Shown here: positions 25,606 through 39,600 of the stretch, piece by piece
How the letters are laid out: the number at the start of each line of letters is the position of its first letter
Numbering within the stretch: the first letter of the stretch is position 1
NCBI GenBank assembly: GCA_034687125.1
Contig: JAQGBZ010000002.1
Location: 62,001 to 126,000 of the forward strand
Direction of reading: 5' to 3'
Source of the DNA: Neelides folsomi
Taxonomy: Eukaryota; Arthropoda; Collembola; Neelipleona; Neelidae
Length of the DNA: 64,000 nt
Program-made: the position numbers and the translations under genes
Notes under the pieces: model-generated
The model's database searches: none
What the model was told of the DNA's origin: nothing
What the model saw: the letters and a program-made list of their open reading frames with translations, nothing else

Positions 25606-25714
25606 TCAAACGCCGTTGCAGTCGATCTCAATGATGTCCTTTGGGACGTCGACGAATTGATACACGAGCCGTTGGCCGTCCACTTTAGCCAAAATCCCAC
25701 GTTGGTAGTAATAT
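25606..25714 (-). CDS. Eip74EF: E74 exon 7: ETS recognition-helix end and C-terminus
   Basis: The acceptor is TATACTAG ending at 25715. The first base completes the split Arg446 codon, then [20 protein letters not shown] and the last residues IEIDCNGV follow, ending in TGA at 25608-25606. Splitting the ETS domain just before the YYY triplet gives a phase 2 intron. The C-terminus stops immediately after the ETS domain, as in insect E74. Confidence 0.93.
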
Positions 25715-28700
25715 CTAGTATAAATCCAAAGGTCAATTTCATCCATTATAAAAAAAATAGTGGAGTAAGAGAGTAAAAAGTTAGTAAAGTAAATATTATA
25801 TAAATTTATTTGAATAAATGAATAAAAGTGAGAGGATTGAGGCAGACGGTTCCTTAAGATGAATTCTCAACAAAGGAGGTTCCTTATAGTTATTCGAGAC
25901 ACAAAGAACCAAACTTGCTCAACGATTACACAAGTCCGGTCTGGAGAAAAAAAGGGTTGATTCTTACGGAGTGCATTTTGAGATTTTTTATTAGCGAAGA
26001 CGAACCCCCTCGGGCCATTCCTCAGAAGGAGGACAAAGAGGGAGAAATCCAGAGAGCAGTTTGGAAACATTAATTAATGAGCAGTTCCACACTACCCAAT
26101 GGATATCTCCATGTATCTATGTGAGTCAAGTTCAGGTTGAGGAAAAGACGCGTAGGTTGAAGTTCTCTCGAATGGAGGAAAATCCATTTAATTATTACGT
26201 CGCCTCTTTGGCCCTTTGCTCACTCTCGCTCTCCTTCGAGCGTAAAGGTAGACGGAAATGATAAAGAGAAATATAATGAAAATTCCTTCCTTTTAATACC
26301 CTACCATTGTAAAACTATCCCACGCGAAATGGTAGGAATAAAATCTCAAGTACTAATTGATCCAATATAAATAAAAAAATAAAAATCCAGTATAAGTAAA
26401 AATCCAATACTGTTAAATAATTATCATATATATGTTAAATGCATGCATAATACATACATAAAAGTTAAATAGAAGAAATGTCTAGTTGGGAAAGGTTTGG
26501 TTTTAGTTCCATTAAAGTAAGGGGAATGTCTCATTGTATGTAATTTCTGCTCAATTAGCGGATTATCGCGATTGTGGGTCTGATGTCACGTGTTGGGCCA
26601 TCATGACGACATTGTCCTCTTGAGCGTCTCGAATTGCATGGGGATAAAGGATGCAATCGTCTGCCTCAGTTCCGTCGGGGGCGGTGGATTTACCTCAGCG
26701 CTCGTCCCATCGTCTCATAATTCATGTCAGGCTTGTTCTTGTGAAGTCCCCACAGCCTTGACACAGCTTTGGAGTCGACGAGCTTAAAAATCCCTTTCTC
26801 TCGATTCGTCCATTTGATGTATCGAGGACAGTACTCTTTGTCTTGCAACAGCTTGAGCAGAAATTCCCACAGGTAAGTTGTTGAACCTACGAGAGAGAGA
26901 AAAACGGAATTGAGTGGGGATTGCACAACTCTCCAATTTCCAAGTCTCCATTGTCCAGGACCCAATTGGTATGGAGGAGTTAAAGTTAGAAAAGTCAACC
27001 TTCTCTGCTCTTCCTCTTCATGGGGCCGCTGTCGAGGCCCTTGGGCTTCCGCGACTTTTTCTTCATCCTGGGCGGGAACCCGAGCTCGGCCAGGTAGAAT
27101 TCTTCCATGGAGGAGCTGCTCGAGGGACTCGTCGTCGCCGGGGCTTGATGGATCACCGAGGTCGGGATCGAGCCTCCCATGGAGTTCAGGTGGTGTCCGT
27201 GGTGGCCGTGGTGGGGATGGTGGCCGGTCAACATCGGTGACGTCGGCGAGTTCCCATTGCTCCCTCCCGACATCCCTCCATGCCCCAGTCCCGGGTGATG
27301 CGGGAATGTGGGGGTCGAGGGGCTCGTGAGCTCACAGTACGGGGACGACAAACCTCCAAACAAGTACCCATCTACAAAGCCCAAAAATGATTAACAATCT
27401 CCCAAGAGAGACAATGGATCGTAAACGAGGAGTGTAAAAGCATAAAAATAGCGTCGGGAAAGACAAGTGGGATGAGGTGGAGCTGAACGACGTTCCCGCG
27501 GATAATAATTATTACTCTTTTTAATGTCTCTCCACCTACATGGAACATTTCAACCATCTTTCATCCTTCACTCGATGGATCCAAGAATTCCCTTAATTGC
27601 TTCTCCTATGTGCCTTCATGGTTAGAAGCCTCCAAGTTGTCTAGTCGTTTCCCAACCCGCCTTCACCACCTGAGTTATCTCATAGGGCGGAAACGGATCC
27701 GACTCGCTTCCTCACAATCCTCAGAGTGACCAAGAGACAAACAAACTGCGTGTGTGGACAAATCCGTCTGGTTGTTTAATTGTACGCATGGAACCGTAAA
27801 GGGATCTTGGAGCTCCTTTGGAGGAAACAAAGGAGCCCTGGAAGTTTTTTTCCTTCGTTCCGCATGGGTGCGAGGGGTGAAGGAGTTTTCCACTTGTTCT
27901 CTCAAGGTGAGGCGGACAGGTGGATGGAGAAACGTTCAATTTCTCCTTCCTTGGACTGGCCGTTGGAGGGAAGTGTGTAGATATTTGGTATTATAATCTA
28001 CTGGAGGAAAGCGACAGGAAAAGAATGACAGGAAGTCGGGGAACAAAGATGACTCCCTCCGTAGTCCAAAGATTTATCTTAATTCCTCCAGTCCTAATTA
28101 TTCCGCCGAGGTTCCCATGTCAATCCCTCTCTATTTCCCCTCTCCGGATGTGAACTGGGAAGGGCAATAAAAACCGAATCCTCCTCATTATCCTTCTAAG
28201 GCCTCAATCTTCATTCCCAATTGAACTCAATCACCCCGTGAGGGAGAAAAAAACCCTCTTTAAAAGAGTTAATTGAGTCGAAAGGGAAACTGAGTTTTCT
28301 CAGGTCGGAGTTGAAAGGAAGAGGGAAGTGAATGGGTCCTATGCAAATCATCAAATGCATCTTTGTGTCAAAGGAGAGTAAGAGAGAGAAAAAAAGAATA
28401 GCAAAAACATTTGACTCAAAGGGGGATTCAAAAAGGGAAGAGTCAAGTTGAGGAAATTCCATTTGAATAAAAAACCTTTTTTTCTTATTCCCATTTTCCA
28501 TTTGCATAGAGGTGAACTTCGCTCCATTTACATTATAATGACTCTGGCGTCTTCGGGAAGGCAAAGGGCGATTGGGAAGAAAAAGAAGGGGTCGGTTTTT
28601 GGACCAACAATTGGGTCGAGAACATTAAGGTCCCTTTTTCGCCATTCTGTAGCGAAAAAAAGGTGTCTGTGGGTCGGAGAAAGGGGAGACCCACCTGTTG

Positions 28701-31700
28701 CTTCATGGGAGCGAAGGCTAATGAATTTTTTCTATCCCCCCTTTTTTACCCTCCCGCATCCCTCAATCAGACCCGAATGTAAGTGGATCGAAAAAAGGAG
28801 GCGAGGAAATGAGGACTTTCATTGAATCCCTTCGTTCCCATCCCGAGTTATGCAAAACGAAAGCGAGAAACCTCATGAGGCAAACAAAGGGAAGAACAAC
28901 CGACCCATCCGAATTCCGCTTCAATTCAATTTGAGACGACAACCCTCATTTCCGATCCACGACAAATGAGAATAAATTTCCGAAATGGAAATGAAGGAGG
29001 GGAGGTGAAATGTCAGTTGCTCAATTCACTTCCCACTCCAGTATTGGAAACCACGATGGGAGGGAAGTGATGAAGAAGAAAAAAAGAACGTTATTAAAGG
29101 ATCTATTTCTATATCCCATTCAATTGGAATCATTCGGAGGTTCTTTGGAGGAATAAATTTGTTCAAACGGGTTGGGAGAGGGGAAGAAGAAGCCATTTGG
29201 TAAATTGGCAGAGTGAAAAAAATAATTTGAGCGTATGAGAAAAAAGGAAATGGTCAATCAGAGCTCTTCCTCTGGAGCGAGATGGAAATCTTCAAGGCAC
29301 ACGCTGAAGGAATCGAAGAAGACGAAACAAAAACAGAAAACAGGTTTTCACATTTTTCCAACGGCCCTACGCAAGAAAACACTCATCTTATTATGGTCAT
29401 CTGAGAGAGAATGAAAAAGGAGCCAGATCAAGTTTTCGCGAGCATCTGGACCTTCCTTCGGAATCTGCGAATTTCAATTTGGGCCTCAACATGAATACTC
29501 GTGAGGATGGAGGAGCCCTGGGGGGGAAATAATTTCATTTGTTGGTCACTTCATTTGCAAATTGATGAGATTGGGGATGGAAAAAAGGAGGAAAACTTGC
29601 TTGTTATTTATTTCCACTCCAGAGGAGGGAGGATGAGGGAAATGACGGGAAGGGCACCTTGACTCCATGTTGACTCAACGAGGGATCGGCCCAACTCCCA
29701 CCACCGTCCTTCTTTCCATCCCAACTTAATGAGACGATTTCCTACACACACATCTCAGGTAACCAGGAACTGGCCATTTCCTCCAAAATTCCCCACCAGA
29801 CGCCCATTGATCGATCCGGCTCCTTAATTTCCATCATGGATGAGATAATGAAATCCGGATCTCGAGGAAACCAGAAGAAGCCAAAAAGGATTCCCGGCCT
29901 TGGTCGGGTCACTCACTCGGAGAAATCTTACTTGGTTAAACATGAAGACCCCGAAACCATCTTATGTTCACCTCAAGGGGGATTTCATTTGGTCTTTCCT
30001 CGGAAAGCTCATTTGGTAAATAAATGGTAATGCAATTAATTGGTTTCCTCTCTCCTCTGCATCTCTCAACCCCTAGAATGAGTCTCAGTGGAAATTAAGA
30101 AATCCAATTGGAGCTCATTTGAATAAACATGGTCGAGTAAATAAGAAGATCCCTTGCACTCGTCTCAATTTGGACCCATTTCCATTTGGACCGCCAAGAG
30201 GGTCCTTTGCCAATTCAATCTTGCCTGGTTTGAAGGGAATCCAGAGAGGAAATCCTTGAGTTGTTTGGCCTAAGGAAATCTCACGACACCCTCGAGGGAC
30301 ATCAAATGTATTCCATTAATTATGAAATAAACTTGGTGACCCGGGCATTTCAACACCCCACATCGTTATGTTCAAAAGACAAGGAAATGATGATTTCCCT
30401 CATGTAAGTCAAATTCCCTCAACGAGATTAATTCCAGATCTGAGTGAGTGTGCTTAATATTAAAAAAAGCGCCCATCGGCCTTTGAAAAAGTATTCTACT
30501 AAAAGGTAAATAATTCTTTGTAACAAGAAGGATCGAACCAATTATGAATTATTAAAGATGCTCATTATAAAGGAATTATAAAAAAAGTTCCCTCTGGTCC
30601 TATCTCCCAACATTTGGCAAATGAAGATTATGACCAATTGGCTCAATAAATCCTTTTCATGTTTCCAGAGAGGATTTCAACTCTCAGTTTGCATGGAGAG
30701 ATCCTCGAAGTTAGATGGGAGATAAGGTGAGGAGGTTTCTCATTCCGCACTTCCATACAAGTAATTGGAGATAAGTGGCGTAAGTCCGACGAGCAGCTCC
30801 GGCTGGGTTCTGCCGATGGACAACGTAGAGGTTCAAAGACTCTTTGACTTTGAGGGACGAGAGAAAGGTCGGGAGTGCAGAAACCGGCAAGGCAAATGCA
30901 ACCAACCAGCTGCCGCCTCCTTTGGCCCCACACCTCTTCGGAAAATCAATTAGCCAAAACCGCAGCCCTCGTTCAATCATTTCCAACAGTCAGGAAATTT
31001 AGGAAATTTAGTCAAAAAATAATAATAGGTAAATGTAAATAATATGCATTTAATTGGAAACCATTTTAGACCAATCCACTATTACGGAAAGAAATAAAAG
31101 ATGAATGTCAAAATTGTTGTGGATTCAGATAGTTTGGATATTTCATATCTCTCAACGGAGTCATTATCCCTCATTTCCTTCTTTCGCAAATCCACTTACC
31201 CCACCACCCTCAGCACCAAAAGAACTGTTGACGTGGATTTGTTGCAGTCGACTACACTTCTATGTAAATACGTACATTCCCCTTGTTAGCAAATGCCTTT
31301 CATCATCAAACCACTTTTCATCGTTCGAGACTATTATCGATATCGATATGAATGAACTTCGCTTAATGCCCTTGACACTCTACAGAACAACTTGAGCTCA
31401 CATGCGGCCATTTATCATTTCCCATTTATCCCCATCCGCCCTCAAACATTCCGCTCAATGCCCCAACATGGGATTTAAATACACTTAAACAGAATGTTGG
31501 ATTCTAAATTTCAATTCCGCAAATACATATCCAATGACAAAACTCAATTCGCACTTTTAAAATAAAATGTAAATTAGTTTGATCCAAAGGAAAAAAATTG
31601 TCCTCTGAACCGACCTAACTCAACTTAATCTTGGGATCTCATGAAATATGTATTTGAAAGGGGAAGTGGAACTTTGGTGCGCAAAGACCCAGTAACATAC

Positions 31701-33580
31701 AGCTTCTCATATTTCCCTTCCACTTCGAGGTAGATGAGCTCAACGCAAATGTAAATTAATCTCGAAGGTCACAAAATATCGAATTAAATGAAAGCTTAAA
31801 CACCATTAAATATTGAAAGTGGTAAAGGGGAAAAACTGTTATTGTTTTACAATCAGCAAACCACCAATGTCCTTTTATATAAATAACAATATAAGAATGC
31901 CCAACAACATTCAACTACATTCAATACTCTCCTGATTGATGAGGAAAGTAAATAATGGTCATTACAAGAAAACTCCAGAGACTCCACCAACGTTGATTTT
32001 TCTCAAGGGGGGATGGATGTGGATTATATTGAATTAGTAATTGGTGAGATTGGAAAGATGAGAAAAGGCCCGCGGAGTCCTTTGGTCCGAAGATAAATCC
32101 TTCTCCGCATCATCCAATGACTCAGGATTGGCTCATCTTTGATTCGCAGTGTGGTATGAGGGATCGGACATCTCTTCACCTTCCTTAACCTTCATCCTCC
32201 TGTTTATTTATTTTGAGGGCTCTTGACTCGGCTTATCGCTCCATCCGAGCCAGAGATAGAAACCTAATCTCCCTCTCGAGCAATGATTATGAAATTGGGA
32301 TTTGAGTTTGGTGTTGGCCCCAAAAGGACAACGGGGAATTTGCGAAGAAGGGCGGAGTTGGTGGGGAGTGGCTCCAGAAGGAGGTTTTCGCTCCCCACGA
32401 GTGAGGCAGGGCAGGATCATAAAATGTGAGCGGATGTCCAGAGAGAGAGAGAAACCCTGAAATGTCAGCCTGAGGAGTCATAAAAATGAGGGAGAAATGG
32501 GAAACGGCCGCTGGCCATCTTCCCCAATTCGCGGATCTCTGGAAGACCACGGGGAGGTTGAGATGGAGGAAATGGCCAAATCTCCTGCCGAGCTCTCCAT
32601 CCCACTACATTCCTCTCCTCAGAGAGAGAGAGTGAGACCTTGAACAAGGAGGTTGACCCACACACATTGGCGAATCCCCTCCCACCTTCTCCCTCGGCGG
32701 GTCGGAATTAGCCAAGGTGGATATTTATTAGATCCTCTCCATGGAACCGGGAACTCCAAAAAATATATATGTAGGAGCCACCTTGATCCGGCCAATCACC
32801 CCGCCACTACAAAAGGCCGGCCCACCTTTCGCCTCAATCGAAGGAAATGAATGGCCCATCTGGTCCTCTCAATACAACCTCATACATGCATAATGTCCGG
32901 AGATGAGCGGATAAGCCCTAACCTTGGAGATGGAGAAAGAGCGAGCGGTAGACAACCTCTCCAGCCGATTCGACTCGGGAATGAGGAATGGCAGCCTCTC
33001 AAGGGCATCCCCTATCTCTCCGGAGATATCTCCCACCTGGACTCTCCGTCTCAAACAATCCAACCTCATTGACTACAATGGTGACCAACAATTGGAGGAA
33101 ATGGCTAAAATGATATTAAATAATATAATTCAAACCCCAATTCCGCTTCTACTAATAACATTATGTTATTTTCAGCTCATTTATTAAACTCTCAATTTTC
33201 CAATATTTCAATATGGAATAAAATAAACTGTGAGAACTGTCCAAGAATTAATAGCTGGATGGTGAGAGAAGTGGAATTACGTCCTCAGTTGGAAACAATG
33301 AAATATCGAGCGGATTGTCCAACAAGTAATTATTACTCATTACGGCATCCTCCCTGCGGCTCTCGCGAGAGATTGCAAACCTTGAATGGAAAGAAACCAA
33401 GTTCCCCTGCATTCGCAAAAGTCATTGGCGAAATGGTTTGTATGTGTGTGTTTTGTGTGGAAAGGAAGTTCCTTCTATGAGCTAATTCAGCCCCTTTCCT
33501 GACCCCATTCTTCCTGACCAACTTGACCTAAAAATGTAAAAGTGAGATTTCGGCTCCCCCCATCGGAGCCATCATGTGTA

Positions 33581-33627
<47 letters not shown>

Positions 33628-36600
33628 CGTATGCGTGAGGACATATAAAAATGAGAGCAGTTCTGTAAGAGCCATCTCCCCCATTTGAACCCCTCTTAAT
33701 TATTAGCAATCACAGGGGCAGGAATTCACCATGAATATTATCTGTCTAATGGGAGACAATCTGAATGGATCTCTTTTCCCACTCTTCCTTTCTATCCTCC
33801 AAGGGAACCTGTCTTCTCCCCACCAAATTACTCCCCTACCTTTGTAACCACTTGGAGTCACGCCTCGACGGAAAACACTCCCTCAGAACCCATTTACATG
33901 CACATGGAAGTTCCGAAGACGATTTCGAGGGAATGATGAGTCAGGAGATTGGAGGAGGAACGGACAAATAAATAACTTTTTTCATATGTGAACCTTATCA
34001 AAAACTACATTAGTTTAGAATAAATAAAAGGAAGAAGAAGGTGGAGGAGACGGGTGGAATGATGAGGAGACGCCTTTTGAAAGTTTCTTTATGAGGAACT
34101 GAAATGATTATTACCTACTCTCATCCTCCTCCTATTCAAAAAAAACAATTCAAATTCCCTTAAAAGACCTCAATCAATTCTTGTTGGATGTTTGAAATCA
34201 CGGAAGGAGTTTACATTTGATAAATAAAAACTAAAATTGCTTCATTTCCTATCTCACCGCAGGTTTTTTCCCTCTCCAAGCCGAATAGATTGGAAAAATA
34301 GTAATAAATTGTGAATATTTATATTAATCGATAGACCAATCATTTTTTAATGAGAATGTAAACAGAGCTTTGGTCGTTGGCTGCGGCTAAGAAATCAAAA
34401 AGAGAACTTCCTTTGTCTTCCCACTTTAATGTTGAAGATGGGGGGAATCAAACTGTGTTTGTAGGAAAATATGAAGAAACCTCATCCTGTGTTGAGAGCT
34501 CAAGTCTCTCACGGTTCTCGCCGCAGACTTGCCTTCATTACAGAACCACATCCTACACATTTCCCTATCTAAAACTCTCACCATTTACGACTTGTCTTTC
34601 CAACCATCCAAAATGCGACCATTTCGATATTACATTTCCTCACATTAAGATTTTAAAAATCTAATTATTTAAATTCTCAAATTCTCACAATTCATCTCCC
34701 AATGGTTATATTGTAAGAGGACGAGAGTGGGATGACCCTTGACAATGGTAAAGGTCTCCGGTCACCTGCATCTTTTCCATCTCCAAAAGGGGTCGATGGA
34801 CATGAGGATAAATTTGGAATTACCAGTGAGCTGAAGCTCAAGGTTCTCGCTCTACCGTGGGAACTCCACTTTAAATATTATTATTAGCATTTGAAACTTT
34901 TCACATCTGTGGGATGGGATGTATACAAACACCAGCCCTACGCACCATCAACCCACACAGAGCTCAGAACATGTCCAAGGAACGAGATATTGAGTAAAAA
35001 CCATCCAAGATGGAATCCCACAAAGGATAAAAAATGGCTTGCGTAAACAAATGGACTCGTTACTTAACCTAAACCTTTAGTGCACCAACCAACCCAAGTT
35101 GCTTCAATCCCTTGCGCCATGAGGTCTTCAAAGTTCAGCAAATTGATTAGCAAATTACAAATGCACTCTCGTTGTTGATCCATTGTGTATGGTGCAAAGA
35201 GGGAAATGAGTCCTTACCTGAAGTGTGTTGTCGTGAGAGTGAGTATGGAAGTCTGCTCGATGAGTTGATTTGACAATAGGGAGAGGAAAGGTAGGCTGAG
35301 ACTCCGCCGATGCCCGGGCTGGGGCTGTCCGGTGTATGTGGAGCTGGCACTAAGAAAATGAAAATCATTATTATTATTTAACTCTCGGGACCGGAACTCA
35401 TCAAATTGAACATAATTGTGGTTCCGACACATAGCCATCCGCTATATATTTATTATATGTCAGGATGAATGGGACAGTTTGTGAATGCAAATGGACCGTC
35501 GACCTCGATTGGAACTCTGATTCAAATGAGTTCCACCTGATGAGGTGATAAGAGGGAAATAAAAGCAAAAGTGGAAAATATTCTTTTCAATCCTATTGAG
35601 GCTGGAAAGGCCTTGTGAGGGGAATAGAGAGGGAAATGAGAACAAATATCCGTAGAGGTCCAACCATGTAGTATATAATATAAAACTTATCATATTTACA
35701 ACTACCCTCAATTCCTTGTTGTGATGATAACACATCTCTGGCCCTAGTTTTGGTTACCTAGACCTCATTAACGATTACGTTTCCCAAAAACGGAAACGAG
35801 GACGGAATGGGAGAGATTTTAGGAGAAAGATCTTAATGGCTTAAAAGGGGATTTTATATTTCTTCTTTGACTCTTTTTAAAGAACTTTTTTATGAGTTCC
35901 AACGGACTGGCTATTTTTAACCGCAAAATGAGTGAGAGAGAGGAAGGAGGAGATCCCATCAGAAAATCTCTACAATTTTCATTTCCTTTTCCGGTCCCCT
36001 CAATGGGCATTTGGGGAGTTGATCCTCCAATTGTAATGCAGATCCTCTCGTGAACCACAGTCATCACTTTCTCACTACTGACTCACTTCCCAGAGATGGA
36101 TCAATTCAAGACCTCATGACAATCAACCACGTCCGGATTCAATCAACCAAGAACCTCCGTCTGCCCCTCCATACAAAAATTATTATAAACCCCGTTCAAA
36201 TATTCCTTTACAACTCATGTCCTATACTACAACCCAGGTCCTGTATTAAATAAAAAACATACAGATATGGAATAAGATATGGAATACTAACATTGAGATA
36301 TGTAATACTCTTGGTAATTTAATATTTCAATGTTATAAATACCATTGTTCAGGTATATCAGTTTCATATTTATACAAACTTGTCTTCTTTCTCTGAGAAA
36401 GTGTTTAAATAAAAAACTATCATTTTCCTTTCAATAAGAAACCCATAAAAATAAAAGTTGCTAAACAAAGGAAATTTGTCATTCCTTTGTCTTCCCTTCC
36501 AGGAAAAGTCAAATTGTGGAAACGAAAAAAATCTTCACCTTAGACCTTAGATTAAATTTTTAAAAGCGGAAAAATTGATTGTTTCTCAAGTTCTTCCCAT

Positions 36601-39600
36601 GCCATGCTACCGAAAAATAGCTTCCAATTACTCAAAAAAATTCTAATCAATTTTTGTGTCTTTGGAGTTAAAAAAATGGGGGAATCAACGCCAAGGTTTA
36701 TTAACTAAAAGTGTGTATAGTTTTTGGGCATACGGAGAGCGTTTAGCGGTTCGCCCTTAGTAAATCCTTTCACACGAGGCAGCGGACTTCCGGAAAAAAT
36801 AACTCACTCTTTATTATCCCTCTCCGCCCCCCATCCTCAATCCATTTCCGAATTGGAGTTTGAACCGCCACTTGTGGTTTCCTCTCTCATCTTCTCCCAT
36901 CGCTCAATCACTTCCACACGCGAATGAGACACAGGTGACAAAAGCAAATATTCCCAACTTCACGACTTCCATACTCAATATGGAAATGAACCAAAGGAAG
37001 TCATCATTTAGTCGTTAAATTTACAAAAAGGGTAAATAAGAATGAGTGTTGAATAAAACATTTAGTCCTTACTTAGATTATATATATGTAATACTCTATG
37101 TAACTAAACATGTATTATATGATGCCAAATATTCAAAACACATCCTCACTTGAATTTAAATCTCAATTGCTTAAAAAAATACAGTTTTAGCATGTAATCG
37201 CAAAGGTTAAGCGAGAAAGGAGCCGTTTCTCCATTCCTCAACTACACAAATATATAATTACTCAACAGGGGAATTAAAATGTAACATATTGCATCCTGGA
37301 AGTGTTTTAATGTCTTTCCTTCAAATGGGGGCCTTCAAACCCTTTGGAAAATCAATTTCAAAAAGAACCCTTTGACTTCCCTTGTAGCTCATCCTTTGTC
37401 CAAACAAGAGAAAATGAAGAGATCAATTCCTGTCTTGTTGGAGGAACAGGTGGCTCGGAAAATTCACGATATTTCTCTATTTGAATTCACTGTCCTATAT
37501 TTTGGTTTTGTTTGTCTAGTGAGTGAATGGATATGTAAAGAGGACATTCCGGACTATTCCTCAGATAAAGTGGAATGAGAGTAACTACATATATAAGTAG
37601 ATATTGGATTGATTGTCTTACCGGGGGTTGGTTGCAGTCGAGCTTTGGTTTCATCATTTGACGTGTGGCCGCTGCTGCTGCTATCCACGTCAGACACGCC
37701 GCTGTCTGCAGGGCTCGGAGGAAGTGATCCTATAAAACGAACAAAGATCAAATATTGACATCCATCCCTCATTAAGATCAAGACTTCGCCCACGCGAGTT
37801 TCAAATTATAACCCAACGCCATTGATGAGGAATGGAGCTCCTTTACGGTCTTTATTTATTAAACCCGGGAGCTCTCGAATGAATTTTTAAGCATACATTA
37901 CACCCCAATGGATTCCCTCAACTTTCCTCTTCCTAGATTATCAAATTTGGCTTAATGTGAATCCTCGTTAATTAATACGGGCTAAAAGTAATAGTAATAC
38001 AATTATAAAATTGAACCAGCTTTTAGCAGACCTACAATATACTACATACCTATTAGTACTTATACCCTATAAATACTATATTGTGCATATTGAAATATTT
38101 ATTGTAAATACATATTTGAGAAATAATCTTATTCTCCTATCGTGTATATTTATCTAGAGGATTATTCGTTCATCATTATAAAGAATAAAAACTAATCGCG
38201 AGTAATAGTATTACATGGAGATGATATTTTTTATTAGTAGTCAAAATATGCTTTTAACTCACCAAATATTCCTACAATATCTAATGTATAAATTATTATA
38301 AAATGTACAAGTGGTCGTTAATATAGGGAATTGGAAGATAAGATTATATAAAAAAAGTTCTCGCATAAATCAAATAGCAATTTATTTGCATAGTAAGAGA
38401 AAAAAGGGTTTTTAATTGTATGTATATTTATGCCTTACAATCCTCGTTGGTTAATTGTCCTTATTCTTAGAAATGAACCCTTGTAATTTGATTCCCTGTT
38501 CAAAGGCGTTCATGCCCCAAATACAGTTTTTAAATGTAGTTTATCATCATGTGTTTATTTCCTCAAATGGAACATATATTTATATGCTCCAACACGATGG
38601 AGGAAGGAGAAATGAAGAGTTGAAGGCCGATGTTTTGCAATGCGAGAGTCGCAGAATTAAATACTTGCTACTTTGAATAATCCTCCATAACTCCGTGATA
38701 GCAAGTGGACGGGAGATGCATGAAATTAAAATCATCTCGACCTGTGGGCATGAATGCTAACAATACCCCCAGTGACGCAATTAACACCCATGGACTCTTC
38801 TTGAAAGAGCACAAGGTAAGACGCTCTCGACACCTGCAATTCTCCTCTCTCTCTTTTTCTTGATCATTACAACGTCTTCAACATGGTCATTTAAATGCCT
38901 ACTTTGGGGATTTGAGGAAAATGGGCGGATATTTTTGAAATCTTCACGGACTCTTTAAAACCACTAAAAGGAAGATGGATCAAAAGTAAATGGGGGAAAT
39001 AATGAGAACTTCACAACTTTGAATCTTTGAGAAGCGGAACATTTGAAAGTTGAATTGGTTTAAAAGAATTCTTCCCAACAAGCAACAAAGAATAATAAAA
39101 AAACCTTTGGAACATGAGAAGCTTCGGAGTGAAGGGAAATTGGCTTATTACTCTCATTATTATTATTACGAAGCAATTATGAATAATGAATGAAATCTCT
39201 CATTATTGATCACTTGAATGAGACTTGGCCAGTCAGTTCATGAGAACACAAATTTGAAGAAAACACACGTGGAAAATCCTCACCTTCAAAAAAGAAATCA
39301 TATTTATGTAAAAAATATTACAATCAATGATGTTCGCTTTTCCTTATGGGTTGCACCAAGATGAATTAAATTTGATCTACCTTTTCATTAAAATCCTGGT
39401 AATAAATAATAAGTGAAGATTTCCTTGTAAAATTATCCTCTTTATTCAACGGTGTTTCATAGCACATTTGAACCCCAACCTACCATTGTACCTAACATAT
39501 GTGAATTTGGAAGTGGAAAATGTTTCCTCCACGTGGTGGTCGTCCACGTGGTCGAGTTTTAATTACCTGTTGAGCCCGTTGTGTAGGGAGGAAGTCGGTG

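Larger units (their letters stand above)
27372..35217 (-). other. E74 intron 4
   Basis: This phase 1 intron is 7.8 kb. It holds a (GT)22 microsatellite at 33583-33626 and overlapping DREF-type palindromes at 31335-31348. Several GC-richer patches (27700-28000, 32200-33050) have overlapping open frames on both strands but no conserved motif, so I treat them as non-coding. Intronic enhancers are plausible but unproven. Confidence 0.7.

Noticed and set aside
26910-27329. Plus-strand frames of 108 and 139 codons opposite E74 exon 5
   Set aside because: These are antisense shadows of the GC-rich exon, which is fixed on the minus strand by splice phase and the ETS homology.
30520-30600. GGTTCGATCC on the minus strand as a tRNA box B
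   Set aside because: The bases around it do not form a T-arm stem, and no acceptor or anticodon arms could be drawn, so no tRNA is called.
33487-33684. Poly(Thr-His) open frame
   Set aside because: It is simply the translation of the (GT)22 microsatellite.
37650-37729. DSGVSD in exon 3 as a beta-TrCP phosphodegron
   Set aside because: The consensus needs DSG followed by two or more residues before Ser; here only one intervenes. The block is better explained as the conserved E74 linker motif.
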